Shown: positions 27,000-35,797 of the stretch, in pieces
How positions within the stretch are numbered: position 1 is the first letter of the stretch
How the letters are laid out: each line of letters opens with the position of its first letter
DNA from: Nitrospirota bacterium
GTDB taxonomy: Bacteria; Nitrospirota; Thermodesulfovibrionia; UBA6902
Direction: 5' to 3'
DNA: 64,000 bases
NCBI GenBank assembly: GCA_016213945.1
Contig: JACQZF010000039.1
Span: 1 to 64,000 of the forward strand
The notes under the pieces: model-generated
Told to the model about the DNA's origin: nothing
The model's database searches: none
The model's input: only the letters and a program-made list of their open reading frames with translations
Made by a program: the position numbers and the translations under genes

Positions 27000-27030
27000 A
27001 TGGATTAACCTGCAAAATAGTCAGGAAATA

Positions 27031-27384
<354 letters not shown>

Positions 27385-27422
27385 TTAAAATTAATTAAGA
27401 CAGCAACCTTAACTCCGCTTCT

Positions 27423-27482
27423 GTCATTGCGGCTTGTCCGCAATCCTTCTTTTAAGAAAGATTCCCGACAAGCGGGAATGAC
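27423..27482 (+). repeat. GTCATTGCGGC...GGGAATGAC element between glnB and glnE
   Basis: Complete palindromic copy (ATCCTTCTTTTAAGAAAGAT centre) in the divergent control region. Confidence 0.85.
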
Positions 27483-27529
27483 AATCAGAAAGTCCTTTTA
27501 TTATTGGTTAACCTCGTTGTATATTCTAT

Positions 27530-30370
27530 ATGATGCCTTCCAATAAGGAAATATTTCAACATATAGCGGAGACTTCCCGCTCTTCCTCCTATCCCAAAAG
27601 GGCCGAGACAAACCTGCACAGGTTTATGGAAGATCCATCCGGGAAGGAACGCTTTCTGCCTTATCTGAAAGATGTGGCGAAACTCTTTGCCGCAAGCCAG
27701 TTCCTTTCGAATTACTGCATATCAAACCCTGATGAACTTTTTACCGCGTTAAAAGAGCTGAAGACGCCTGTCACAAAAAAGTTTCTCAGCGTAAAGGCCA
27801 AGACCGGACTCGCATTTGCTGAAGGGCAGGATTTAAGCGATATATTGAAGAGGCTCAGGCTGTTTAAGAAAAGTCATCTCCTTAGAATCACCCTGAGAGA
27901 TATCACAGGCGAGACGGATACGCTTTCCTCTATGGATGAGCTTACCTGCCTTGCCGAGTTTGTAATTGATTTCGCGCTTGACTGTTCTATGAAAATTAAT
28001 TCCCGGCATTTCGGAGAGCCTTCAGGCGAGGGGCTTACGCTTATTGCCCTCGGCAAGCTTGGAGGCGAGGAGCTTAATTACAGCTCCGACGTTGATCTTA
28101 TCGCTGTCTATGACGGAGAAGAAGGGCAGACTTCAGGGACAGTGAGTCCTTCAGGCGTTCTGATGAACAGGATAGGCAGCAGCGAATTTTATTTTAAGGT
28201 CATGGAACTTTTCAATAAGATGCTCTCAAGGAATACCGGGGACGGGATCGTTTACAGGGTTGATCTGAGGCTGAGGCCCCAGGGGGAAAAGGGCGAGGTG
28301 GCGCTCCCTCTCAGTTCATACAAAGCATATTATGAAACATGGGGGCGCACGTGGGAGCGCATGGCGCTTATAAGGGCGCGTCCCGTGGCAGGAAATATGC
28401 GGCTCGGCAAGGCGTTCATGGAAACAATCGGACCTTTTGTCTGGGAGAAGACTATGGATTATTCCGGGATAGAAGAGATAAAGGCGCTTAAGAAAAAGAT
28501 AGATTCCTCCTTTTCAAAGGATGACATAAAGCGGGGATACGGGGGGATAAGAGAGGCGGAATTTTTTATTCAGACCTTTCAGCTTATATACGGCCCTGAA
28601 CACAGCGGCCTCAGGACGCACAGGTTCTTAAACGCGATACAATCACTGAGATGGCTTGGGATGGTGCCTGAAGACGAACTTGTCACGCTCCGGGAAAACT
28701 ATCTGCACCTCAGGCGCGTTGAGCATCTCCTTCAGATGAAAGACGACCTGCAAACGCATTCCCTTCCGTCATCAGAAGACGATTTAAAATCCCTTGCGGT
28801 AAAATCAGGTTTCCCGTCCACTGACAAATTTCTTTCTGACTTGCGCCTGAGGAGAATGAAGATAAGAAACATGTACAACTCCCTGCTTGGCACGGAGGAA
28901 GACGTTCATGCCGAGGCGCTTACATTGCTTGAAGGCGAACTCAGCGATGATGAGCTTTCGGAATATCTCTCTTTCAGAGGCATGAAAAACCCTCCGGCAG
29001 GTTTAATGAATCTCAAGGGAATGCGGGAGCAGTTTGAATTCTTTAAGACACAGCGTGAACGCACGGTGATGAGAAAGGTAATTCCCATGCTCATTGAAAA
29101 GGCGCTGAATGCGGAAAGTCCGGACAGGGCGCTGAAAGGGCTTGTGAGCTTTTTTACTGTAATGGGCGTCAAAGAAACATATCTTACAGGCTTTACCGAG
29201 AGAAAGGAATTGCAGGACGGCATCATTGAAATATTTTCCCTGAGCACGAACCTCACGCGAATTTTTCTAAGCAACACCCGCTACCTTGATCTGCTCCTTG
29301 AGGGGAACATCATAAGAAAGACGCTCAGCAGGACAAGGGAGGAACTGAAACGAAGCATACCCGGCGAGAATTTCGAGACAGGAATTGCCGAATATAAAAA
29401 TGTCGAAGAGATCCGCCTCGGAAGTTTTTTTCTCATGCACGTCATAAAGGTAAATCATCTAATAAGATGCCTCTCGCATCTTGCGGAGGCGGTAATCGGG
29501 ATGATTATGGAGAATTGTAGGGACAGTTCGCGGACAGCTACCCCCCTTATTCCCCCCTTGCCAAGGGGGGACAAAAGGGGGGTAGGTTTCGCAGTGCTCG
29601 GCATGGGAAAGCTCGGCAGCAGGGAGATGACGTTCGGTTCCGACCTCGATATCATTTTCCTCGCTGAAAGCCCCGATGAATTAAAAACTGCAGAAAAGAT
29701 ATTGAAGACATTAACCGCGTACACGGACAAGGGCATAATCTACAACGTGGACATGAGGCTGAGGCCGGACGGCATCAAAGGCGCGCTTATAAACAACCTG
29801 GAAGGTTACAGGAACTACTATCTCAAGAGCGCGCACCCGTGGGAGATCCAGGCGCTTCTGAAAGTGAGGCCGATAGCCGGAGACATGGACCTTGCAAGGT
29901 CGTTTGCTGAAATGGCGAGGGAAGTTATTTTAAAAAGAGGCAGGGAACTGAAGAGAGAAGATATAAAGGCGATGCGCGAGAGGATAATGAAAGAGCTGTC
30001 TCACGAGCCGCAGGGAGTGGATGTAAAACTCGGGCCGGGCGGAATAGAGGAGATAGAATTTTTCGTCCAGTGGCTTCAGTTACACCACGCAAACGCGTCC
30101 CCTGAGATACTTGTGCAGGACACGGCATCCGCAATACGGCGTCTCATGAAGAAGGGAATCCTTCGTCCTGAAAACGGGAAGACCCTTTTAAATGCCTATG
30201 AATACCTGAGGACGCTTGAGACCCTTATGCGATTGAATGAAGAACACGTGATCGTTGAAGATTCGGATTTCACAGAGTTGGCTGGAATTTTCATGGGACA
30301 TAAAAATAAGGAAGAGTTTTTGAAACATCTGAAGGCGATAAGAAGAAATGTTTTGGAAGTGTTGTTGTAG
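27530..30370 (+). CDS. glnE: bifunctional glutamine synthetase adenylyltransferase GlnE
   Basis: Adds and removes AMP on the GS tyrosine in response to PII state. The 946 residues contain two nucleotidyltransferase domains: the deadenylylase half (GKLGGEELNYSSDVDLIAVYD) and the adenylylase half (LGMGKLGSREMTFGSDLDIIF), each with its GxG...DxD core, joined by the regulatory linker. A repeat-encoded segment (29539-29585) lies just before the second active site. The start at ATG 27530 or 27533 has no strong ribosome site. Confidence 0.96.
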   Translation: MMPSNKEIFQHIAETSRSSSYPKRAETNLHRFMEDPSGKERFLPYLKDVAKLFAASQFLSNYCISNPDELFTALKELKTPVTKKFLSVKAKTGLAFAEGQDLSDILKRLRLFKKSHLLRITLRDITGETDTLSSMDELTCLAEFVIDFALDCSMKINSRHFGEPSGEGLTLIALGKLGGEELNYSSDVDLIAVYDGEEGQTSGTVSPSGVLMNRIGSSEFYFKVMELFNKMLSRNTGDGIVYRVDLRLRPQGEKGEVALPLSSYKAYYETWGRTWERMALIRARPVAGNMRLGKAFMETIGPFVWEKTMDYSGIEEIKALKKKIDSSFSKDDIKRGYGGIREAEFFIQTFQLIYGPEHSGLRTHRFLNAIQSLRWLGMVPEDELVTLRENYLHLRRVEHLLQMKDDLQTHSLPSSEDDLKSLAVKSGFPSTDKFLSDLRLRRMKIRNMYNSLLGTEEDVHAEALTLLEGELSDDELSEYLSFRGMKNPPAGLMNLKGMREQFEFFKTQRERTVMRKVIPMLIEKALNAESPDRALKGLVSFFTVMGVKETYLTGFTERKELQDGIIEIFSLSTNLTRIFLSNTRYLDLLLEGNIIRKTLSRTREELKRSIPGENFETGIAEYKNVEEIRLGSFFLMHVIKVNHLIRCLSHLAEAVIGMIMENCRDSSRTATPLIPPLPRGDKRGVGFAVLGMGKLGSREMTFGSDLDIIFLAESPDELKTAEKILKTLTAYTDKGIIYNVDMRLRPDGIKGALINNLEGYRNYYLKSAHPWEIQALLKVRPIAGDMDLARSFAEMAREVILKRGRELKREDIKAMRERIMKELSHEPQGVDVKLGPGGIEEIEFFVQWLQLHHANASPEILVQDTASAIRRLMKKGILRPENGKTLLNAYEYLRTLETLMRLNEEHVIVEDSDFTELAGIFMGHKNKEEFLKHLKAIRRNVLEVLL
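29539..29585 (+). repeat. CCCC-rich palindrome in frame in glnE
   Basis: ACCCCCCTTATTCCCCCC followed by TTGCCAAGGGGGG and AAAGGGGGGT. It encodes TPLIPPLPRGDKRGV immediately ahead of the conserved FAVLGMGKLGSREM motif. Confidence 0.85.
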
Positions 30371-30433
30371 TTAACAATTCATGAATCGTTTCTAACGAAT
30401 GACAGTGTAAAATAAATATAAAGGAGTGACACG

Positions 30434-30775
30434 ATGAACTTTGTCCGGCTTTTACCAGTGATATTAAGCTTGCTTCTCCTTGGAGCACACTTCTTCAGGG
30501 CGCAGATCATCATTCTGATTTTGCTCGTCCTGGCGCTTCTTTTGATTTTGCTTATACGCCGCTCATGGGTCCCGAAATTGGTACAGACAGCGCTTGCCCT
30601 CGGTGGCATCGAGTGGGTCAGGACCCTTATCGCTTTCGTAAAGATGCGTCAGGCAGAGGGCGTGCCGTGGATGCGACTCGCGCTCATTCTCGGGGGTGTG
30701 GCGGCATTTACAGTCTGTTCAGGGCTTGTGTTCAGATTCAGGTCCTTGCGTGAGCGCTATCAAAATCACAGATAG
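30434..30775 (+). CDS. small membrane protein, unknown function
   Basis: Not recognised. The 113 residues have two or three hydrophobic segments (about 5-20, 24-41, 79-98), a central linker with WVRTLIAFVKMRQAEG, and a basic C-terminal end. AAAGGAGTGAC precedes the ATG, and coding-like composition supports a real gene. Confidence 0.65.
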   Translation: MNFVRLLPVILSLLLLGAHFFRAQIIILILLVLALLLILLIRRSWVPKLVQTALALGGIEWVRTLIAFVKMRQAEGVPWMRLALILGGVAAFTVCSGLVFRFRSLRERYQNHR

Positions 30776-30857
30776 AGACTGATGCTCTTTAGAGGTTGCC
30801 CTTTTGCTTTACCGTGACGTATTATATTTTAAATTTTGATATAAAAAGGATGATGAT

Positions 30858-32033
30858 ATGTTACACCTAAGACGACAACTGCCTTACAGGCCCACGGAAA
30901 GAATGAATGTAGTAAGCTACCCCATAAGAGACATAGTTATGGAGGCCAAGCGCGAGGAGGCAAAGGGCAAGAAGATGATTTACCTCAACATCGGAGATCC
31001 TCCTCAGTACGGCTTCCAGCCGTTCAAAGTGATAGCTGACCGTGTGAAAAGCGCGTTAGACGAAGACTGGAAAGGCTACGCGCCTTCTGAAGGCGACGAG
31101 CAGTTCAGAAAGACAGTGGCTAAGATTGAGAAATGCAGGCCGGAGGATGTGTTTGCTGTAGCAGGCCTCACCGAGGGCATTGACTTCTTTTTCCATTCGT
31201 TCATAGGGTTTGGGGAGAAGGTGCTCCTGCCAAACCCTGTATACCCGCTCTACTTAAGCAAGGCAAAACAGTTCGAGGGCGACAGCGTCTTCTACAGGCA
31301 CGACGCGGACGGCCAGATAGATGTGGGAAACCTCGCAAAGAAGATCGAGGGCGCAAAGGCCATGGTGATTATCAACCCGAATAATCCGCTGGGATCTGTC
31401 TATTCCGAGAAGAACCTTGCGGAGGTTGTGAAGCTTTGCGCAGAGTACGACGTCCCGATATTTTATGACGGCTCCTACGACCAGCTCATTTTGGAGGGCA
31501 AACAGATAGACTTCAGGAATATAGCGAGGGACAAGATACCGTTTATATACGGAAGCTCGCTCTCCAAGGACTTCAGCTATACCGGAGCAAGAATAGGATG
31601 GGTAGCATTTCACGGCGATAAGTGGTCAGAGGTCAAAAATGCTTTTTTCCTGTTGTGCAACCAGCGCCTCTCCGTGAATTGGGAATATCAGAAGGCTGCT
31701 GCCGCTGCAATAGTGGACCCCTCATACCCTCAGTATATTGCTGACATAAAGAAGAAACTCCATGAAAGAAGAGACACGTTCGTGAAGATGGCAGGGAAAC
31801 TGCCGCTCTCATTCCCTGTTCCAAAAGGCGCGTTCTACGCGTTCATAAAAATAGAAACGAAGAAATGGAAGAAAGACATAGATTTCGTGCGCGCCGCGCT
31901 TAAGGAAGGAGTCGTCTTCGTCCCCGGTTCAGGCTTCGGCAGGCAGGAGGATGGAGTATACTTCAGGACCACGTTCCTGCCCGAACCGGAGATCATAGAA
32001 AAGGCCTTCGCCAGGATCAAACGGATACTGTGA
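30858..32033 (+). CDS. class I/II PLP-dependent aminotransferase (AlaA-like)
   Basis: A 391-residue fold-type I aminotransferase. The PLP Lys is in GSSLSKDFSYTGARIGW, with NPNNPLGSVY and the C-terminal Arg in YFRTTFLPE. The N-terminal RMNVVSYPIRDIV start fits the alanine/glutamate-pyruvate AlaA-like subgroup. Its position among GS genes suggests transfer of newly fixed amino nitrogen; exact amino acid not determinable. Confidence 0.85.
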   Translation: MLHLRRQLPYRPTERMNVVSYPIRDIVMEAKREEAKGKKMIYLNIGDPPQYGFQPFKVIADRVKSALDEDWKGYAPSEGDEQFRKTVAKIEKCRPEDVFAVAGLTEGIDFFFHSFIGFGEKVLLPNPVYPLYLSKAKQFEGDSVFYRHDADGQIDVGNLAKKIEGAKAMVIINPNNPLGSVYSEKNLAEVVKLCAEYDVPIFYDGSYDQLILEGKQIDFRNIARDKIPFIYGSSLSKDFSYTGARIGWVAFHGDKWSEVKNAFFLLCNQRLSVNWEYQKAAAAAIVDPSYPQYIADIKKKLHERRDTFVKMAGKLPLSFPVPKGAFYAFIKIETKKWKKDIDFVRAALKEGVVFVPGSGFGRQEDGVYFRTTFLPEPEIIEKAFARIKRIL

Positions 32034-32095
32034 ACGTTTGAGTTGGTTGAGCTGTTTTTTATTACAGCTCATCACAAACCCGCATGTAAAACTTA

Positions 32096-32124
32096 TTGAG
32101 GCATCATGTCTTATGATGTATAAT
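32096..32124 (+). promoter_or_regulatory. sigma70-type promoter of glnA2
   Basis: TTGAGG, 17-bp spacer, TATAAT, about 58 nt before the glnA2 start. This contrasts with the sigma54 promoters of the nitrogen genes. Confidence 0.6.
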
Positions 32125-32182
32125 TACCAACTACAGGGAATGCATAACATCTAATTTTATTAATCAACCAAAGGAGCCAAAC

Positions 32183-33514
32183 ATGGACAAGCCCAGGGAC
32201 AAAAAAGATGTGCTGGATCTGGTGGAGAAGAATGATGTCAAATTTATCAGGCTGTGGTTTACGGACATTCTCGGACAACTGAAGAGTTTTGCCATCACCA
32301 GCGAGGAGCTGGAAGGGGCGTTTGATGAGGGGATGGGTTTTGACGGCTCATCAATCAAGGGTTATGCAAGGATCGACGAAAGCGATATGATCGCAAAGCC
32401 GGACCCTTCCACTTTTCAGATCGTCCCGTGGAGGCCGAAGGAACAGGCTGTGGCAAGGATGTTCTGCGATATCCTCAATCCAGATGGAACTCCATATGAC
32501 GGAGATCCGCGGTACGCGTTAAAGAGAAACCTTGAAAGATTGAATGAAAACGGTTACACGCTTTACCTCGGGCCGGAGCTTGAGTTCTTCTATTTTAAAA
32601 ATGATAAAGGCACGGAGGTGCTGGACAACGGCGGGTATTTCGACCTTACAACACTTGACGCGGGAAGCGATCTGAGGAGAGAGACGGTCCTCACACTTGA
32701 GGCAATGGGGATAAAGGTCGAGTACTCTCATCATGAGGTGGCCCCTTCCCAGCATGAGATCGACCTTAAATACACGGACGCCCTGACAATGGCGGACAAT
32801 GTGATGACCTACCGGGTAGTGGTAAAGGAAGTGGCGTCGAAATACGGCTGCTACGCTTCATTCATGCCCAAGCCGATCTTCGGGCAGAACGGCAGCGGGA
32901 TGCACACGCACCAGTCTCTTTTTAAAGGAGACAAGAACGCGTTCTTTGACGCCAAGGACAAGTATTACCTCTCCGACATTGCCAAAAAATATATTGCTGG
33001 ACTGTTAAAACACGCGCCTGAGATCACGGCGGTTGCCAACCAGTGGGTCAATTCGTACAAGAGGCTCGTCCCCGGATATGAAGCGCCTGTTTATATCGCG
33101 TGGGCCAGGAGAAACCGTTCATCGCTTGTTAGAGTGCCCCTGTATAAACCCGGCAAGGAAAAGGCGACAAGGATAGAGCTTCGCTCGCCGGACCCAGCGT
33201 GCAATCCGTATCTCGCCTTCTCGGTAATGCTTGCCTCCGGCCTTGAAGGGATTGAGAAAGGCTATGAACTTCCGGAGCCGGTTGAAAAAGATATTTATCA
33301 TTTAAGCGTGGAGGAAAAACTTGAATTGGGAATCAACTCGCTGCCGGGAAGTTTGATCGAGGCGATTGAGATAGTTGAAAAGAGCGAGGTGGTGCGCAAG
33401 GCCCTCGGCGATCATATATTCAATAATTTCATTGAGAGCAAAAAAATAGAGTGGGACGACTACCGCACAAGGATCCATCCTTACGAATTAGAGCGGTACC
33501 TGCCGATACTCTAA
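32183..33514 (+). CDS. glnA: glutamine synthetase, type I (alpha-type)
   Basis: A second GS of 443 residues, the length of the GSI-alpha group typical of Firmicutes, Thermotogae and archaea, which is feedback-inhibited and not adenylylated. Active-site blocks are MGFDGSSIKGYARI, LGPELEFFYF, HHEVAPSQHEIDL, GSGMHTHQS and NSYKRLVPGYEAP. It differs clearly from the 470-residue enzyme, so the two are not recent duplicates. AAAGGAGCC precedes the ATG. Confidence 0.96.
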   Translation: MDKPRDKKDVLDLVEKNDVKFIRLWFTDILGQLKSFAITSEELEGAFDEGMGFDGSSIKGYARIDESDMIAKPDPSTFQIVPWRPKEQAVARMFCDILNPDGTPYDGDPRYALKRNLERLNENGYTLYLGPELEFFYFKNDKGTEVLDNGGYFDLTTLDAGSDLRRETVLTLEAMGIKVEYSHHEVAPSQHEIDLKYTDALTMADNVMTYRVVVKEVASKYGCYASFMPKPIFGQNGSGMHTHQSLFKGDKNAFFDAKDKYYLSDIAKKYIAGLLKHAPEITAVANQWVNSYKRLVPGYEAPVYIAWARRNRSSLVRVPLYKPGKEKATRIELRSPDPACNPYLAFSVMLASGLEGIEKGYELPEPVEKDIYHLSVEEKLELGINSLPGSLIEAIEIVEKSEVVRKALGDHIFNNFIESKKIEWDDYRTRIHPYELERYLPIL

Positions 33515-33568
33515 TCGAAATCCCCCGCAGCTTTCTTCGGGGTTTAAACAGTTTGTTGTTTTTTTGTT

Positions 33569-33626
33569 GTCATTGCCGCTTGCCGGCAATCCTTCTTCAG
33601 AAAGATTCCGGACAAGCCGGAATGAC
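33569..33626 (+). repeat. GTCATTGCCGC...CGGAATGAC element after glnA2
   Basis: Complete copy; central ATCCTTCTTCAGAAAGAT hairpin. Confidence 0.85.
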
Positions 33627-33678
33627 AATGTTCATAGTCAGTCGGTCTTTATACCTTGCATTTCAGATAGGAAGAGTT

Positions 33679-34536
33679 ATGATGAGAATTTTTGCTTCAT
33701 TACTGATAAGCCTGTTTTTATTTTCCAGCCTCTACGCCGCCCAGTCCGTCATCATTGAAGTTGAGGGTAATGCCTGCATGGGCAGGAAGAAGTCCTCGAA
33801 GCTGACCAAAAGGGAGGCGCTTGCGGACGCGAAGAAGAAGGCTGTGGAGCAGGCGGCTTCATATATCAGCGAGGGGTTAAAGATAAAATATCTGGATTAT
33901 AAAAAAGATATCACCGGGGCTTTCTCACACTCTGATGTAAATGTTTTGGGCTCAAAAGAAATCGGCTGGTATAAGGAAGGGCGGTCTGGCAAGTGCTTTA
34001 AGGTTTTGATGAAGGCCGAAGTAATTCCCGACATGAGGGCAATGATGAATATCGGCAGAGACAGGCTATTTGCGGAAGACCCTTCGGCGCCCCTTCAAGT
34101 TGAGGCCTGGACAGACAAACATGATTATAAAAGCGGTGAGAAGATTAAGGTGTTCTTCAAAGGCAATAAACCTTTTTACGCGCGGATTCATTATAGAGAC
34201 GTCAAAGGCGGATTGGTGCAATTACTGACCAATCCATTCAGGGAAAACAATTATTTCAGCGGCGCCGTGGTATATGAAATACCCTCCGGCAGTGACAGTT
34301 ACCAGATTGAGATAACACCTCCGTTAGGCGAAGAAAATATAATCGTGTACGCGAGCACGTTTCCGCTTGGTGAGATTGACGTTACAGCACGCGGAGCTTT
34401 TTACCTGATAAAGACAAAGCCATATGAGATAGGAACTAAGACAAGAGGGGTCAAATTGAAGACAATGTCCGGTGGGGATGGGGTTTCAGCGGCGGAATTT
34501 TTTGAAGACAGGGTGGCTGTAACTACCCGGCAATGA
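33679..34536 (+). CDS. exported DUF4384-like protein
   Basis: A secreted protein of about 285 residues with signal peptide MRIFASLLISLFLFSSLYA. An N-terminal region (REALADAKKKAVEQAASYISEG) resembles the LPP20/FlgT-N-like fold; the C-terminal half (DYKSGEKIKVFFKGNKPFYARI, LVQLLTNPF) matches the DUF4384 pattern of envelope proteins. The start is at ATG 33679 or 33682 behind AGGAAGAG; the frame upstream is repeat sequence. Function unknown. Confidence 0.75.
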   Translation: MMRIFASLLISLFLFSSLYAAQSVIIEVEGNACMGRKKSSKLTKREALADAKKKAVEQAASYISEGLKIKYLDYKKDITGAFSHSDVNVLGSKEIGWYKEGRSGKCFKVLMKAEVIPDMRAMMNIGRDRLFAEDPSAPLQVEAWTDKHDYKSGEKIKVFFKGNKPFYARIHYRDVKGGLVQLLTNPFRENNYFSGAVVYEIPSGSDSYQIEITPPLGEENIIVYASTFPLGEIDVTARGAFYLIKTKPYEIGTKTRGVKLKTMSGGDGVSAAEFFEDRVAVTTRQ

Positions 34537-34665
34537 AGAAGATACCCTCTTGCATCCGTTTGAGTGAAACTTGAGGAAAAAGGTGATACAATACTCTCAA
34601 AGAATCTGAACATGACACGAGAGTTTCTTTAGGACAAAAGGGGAGACTGGATAAGAAACAAGAAT

Positions 34666-34821
34666 ATGAAGGCTTTATTAATAATAGCGTCAAAGGAAAA
34701 AGTCGATTTTCTCTCCGCGAATATTCAGGAGCCCATGATCACCGATCTGATGAAAGAACTTTCTGGAATCGTTCCTTCTTCATGGACAGAGAAGACAATT
34801 GGATACGAGGCAAGGAAATGA
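34666..34821 (+). CDS. possible 51-residue small protein
   Basis: Frame MKALLIIASKEKVDFLSANI... to EARK, ending in TGA that overlaps an ATG (ATGA) in another frame. The start lacks a close ribosome site (AGGGGAG is about 20 nt upstream). The N-terminal strand-like MKALLIIAS could be the remnant of a truncated alpha/beta protein. Low certainty. Confidence 0.3.
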   Translation: MKALLIIASKEKVDFLSANIQEPMITDLMKELSGIVPSSWTEKTIGYEARK

Positions 34822-34856
34822 AAATTTATTTAATTTCTAAAAAGGAGAAACATTGT

Positions 34857-35651
34857 ATGAAACGGGCCGCCGCAGTTATCGTTTTTTTGATTTTAGCAGC
34901 AGCATATCATAGCGTTTTGCTTCCACCTGCAGCCTCTGCAGAGAATGAATATGATGTTTATTTAAAGGGTGAAAGTTTTACATGGAAGGAATTTGATAAC
35001 GGCGGGGACCAGCTTTTAAAAGAATCAGGCCCGATCTATGGCGTTGGCGGTCTGGCCAAGCTGGATATTAAATCATTGACTTTGAAGATAAGGGGAGAAC
35101 TGTTTGGAGGGAGAATTGATTATGACGGGCAGACACAGGAAGGAACTCCTGTTCAAACCGATGTGGATTATTTAGGCGTCAAGATAGAAGGGAATATAGG
35201 TTATAAATTTAACTTAACCGAAAGATTTTCAGTTGAACCTTTTGCCGGCCCCGGTTATCGCTACTGGGAGAGGGACATCAAGAGCACGTCTTTGGCAACA
35301 GGGTATCTTGAGAAATGGAGCAGTGTGTACGTTCAAGCCGGGATACACAGCGATATAGCTTTTTACGGCCTCGGGAAAGTCTTTGTTGAGGGCGGCATAA
35401 AATTTCCGGTGCATAATGAAAACGAGGCGGACCTGAGCGTGCTCGGCAGCGGGACAGTTACGCTTGAGCCCGGCAAGAAAGAGTCTTTCTTTGCTGAGGC
35501 CGGAGTTAAATGGAAGATGCTCAGGACAGCGGTATTTTATGAAGGCCTGAGATTTTCAAAATCCGAGGTAGTCAGAGGCGGGCATCAACTCTGGTATCAA
35601 CCGGAATCAAAGGGCGATATATACGGAGTGAACATCGGACTGACTTTTTGA
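34857..35651 (+). CDS. outer-membrane beta-barrel protein
   Basis: Secreted protein of 264 residues, start at 34857 behind AAAGGAGAAAC. The signal peptide ends near PAASAENEYD. Alternating amphipathic strands (YDVYLKGESFTWKEF, FSVEPFAGPGYRYWERD, FFAEAGVKWKM) and the final VNIGLTF with C-terminal Phe are typical of barrels assembled by BAM. Family not identified more closely. Confidence 0.75.
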   Translation: MKRAAAVIVFLILAAAYHSVLLPPAASAENEYDVYLKGESFTWKEFDNGGDQLLKESGPIYGVGGLAKLDIKSLTLKIRGELFGGRIDYDGQTQEGTPVQTDVDYLGVKIEGNIGYKFNLTERFSVEPFAGPGYRYWERDIKSTSLATGYLEKWSSVYVQAGIHSDIAFYGLGKVFVEGGIKFPVHNENEADLSVLGSGTVTLEPGKKESFFAEAGVKWKMLRTAVFYEGLRFSKSEVVRGGHQLWYQPESKGDIYGVNIGLTF

Positions 35652-35718
35652 TCTTGATAAGGCAGCCACTGATCTGCGCAGACTGACGCGGATTTCTTGA
35701 ACCTGGAATTCTCATTCT

Positions 35719-35745
35719 GTCATTCTGGCTTGTCCAGAATCTTTG
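35719..35745 (+). repeat. half copy of the GTCATTCTGGCTTGTCCAGAATC element
   Basis: One arm only, between the barrel gene and the convergent oxidoreductase pair. Confidence 0.6.
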
Positions 35746-35797
35746 TTGTGATTCTCAAAAAGTCAGAAAGCGTTCTCCAGCTTTACGGATTGATGGA

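Noticed and set aside
33451-33678. N-terminal extension of the DUF4384-like protein
   Set aside because: It covers the end of glnA2 and an intergenic repeat; the signal peptide begins at 33679.
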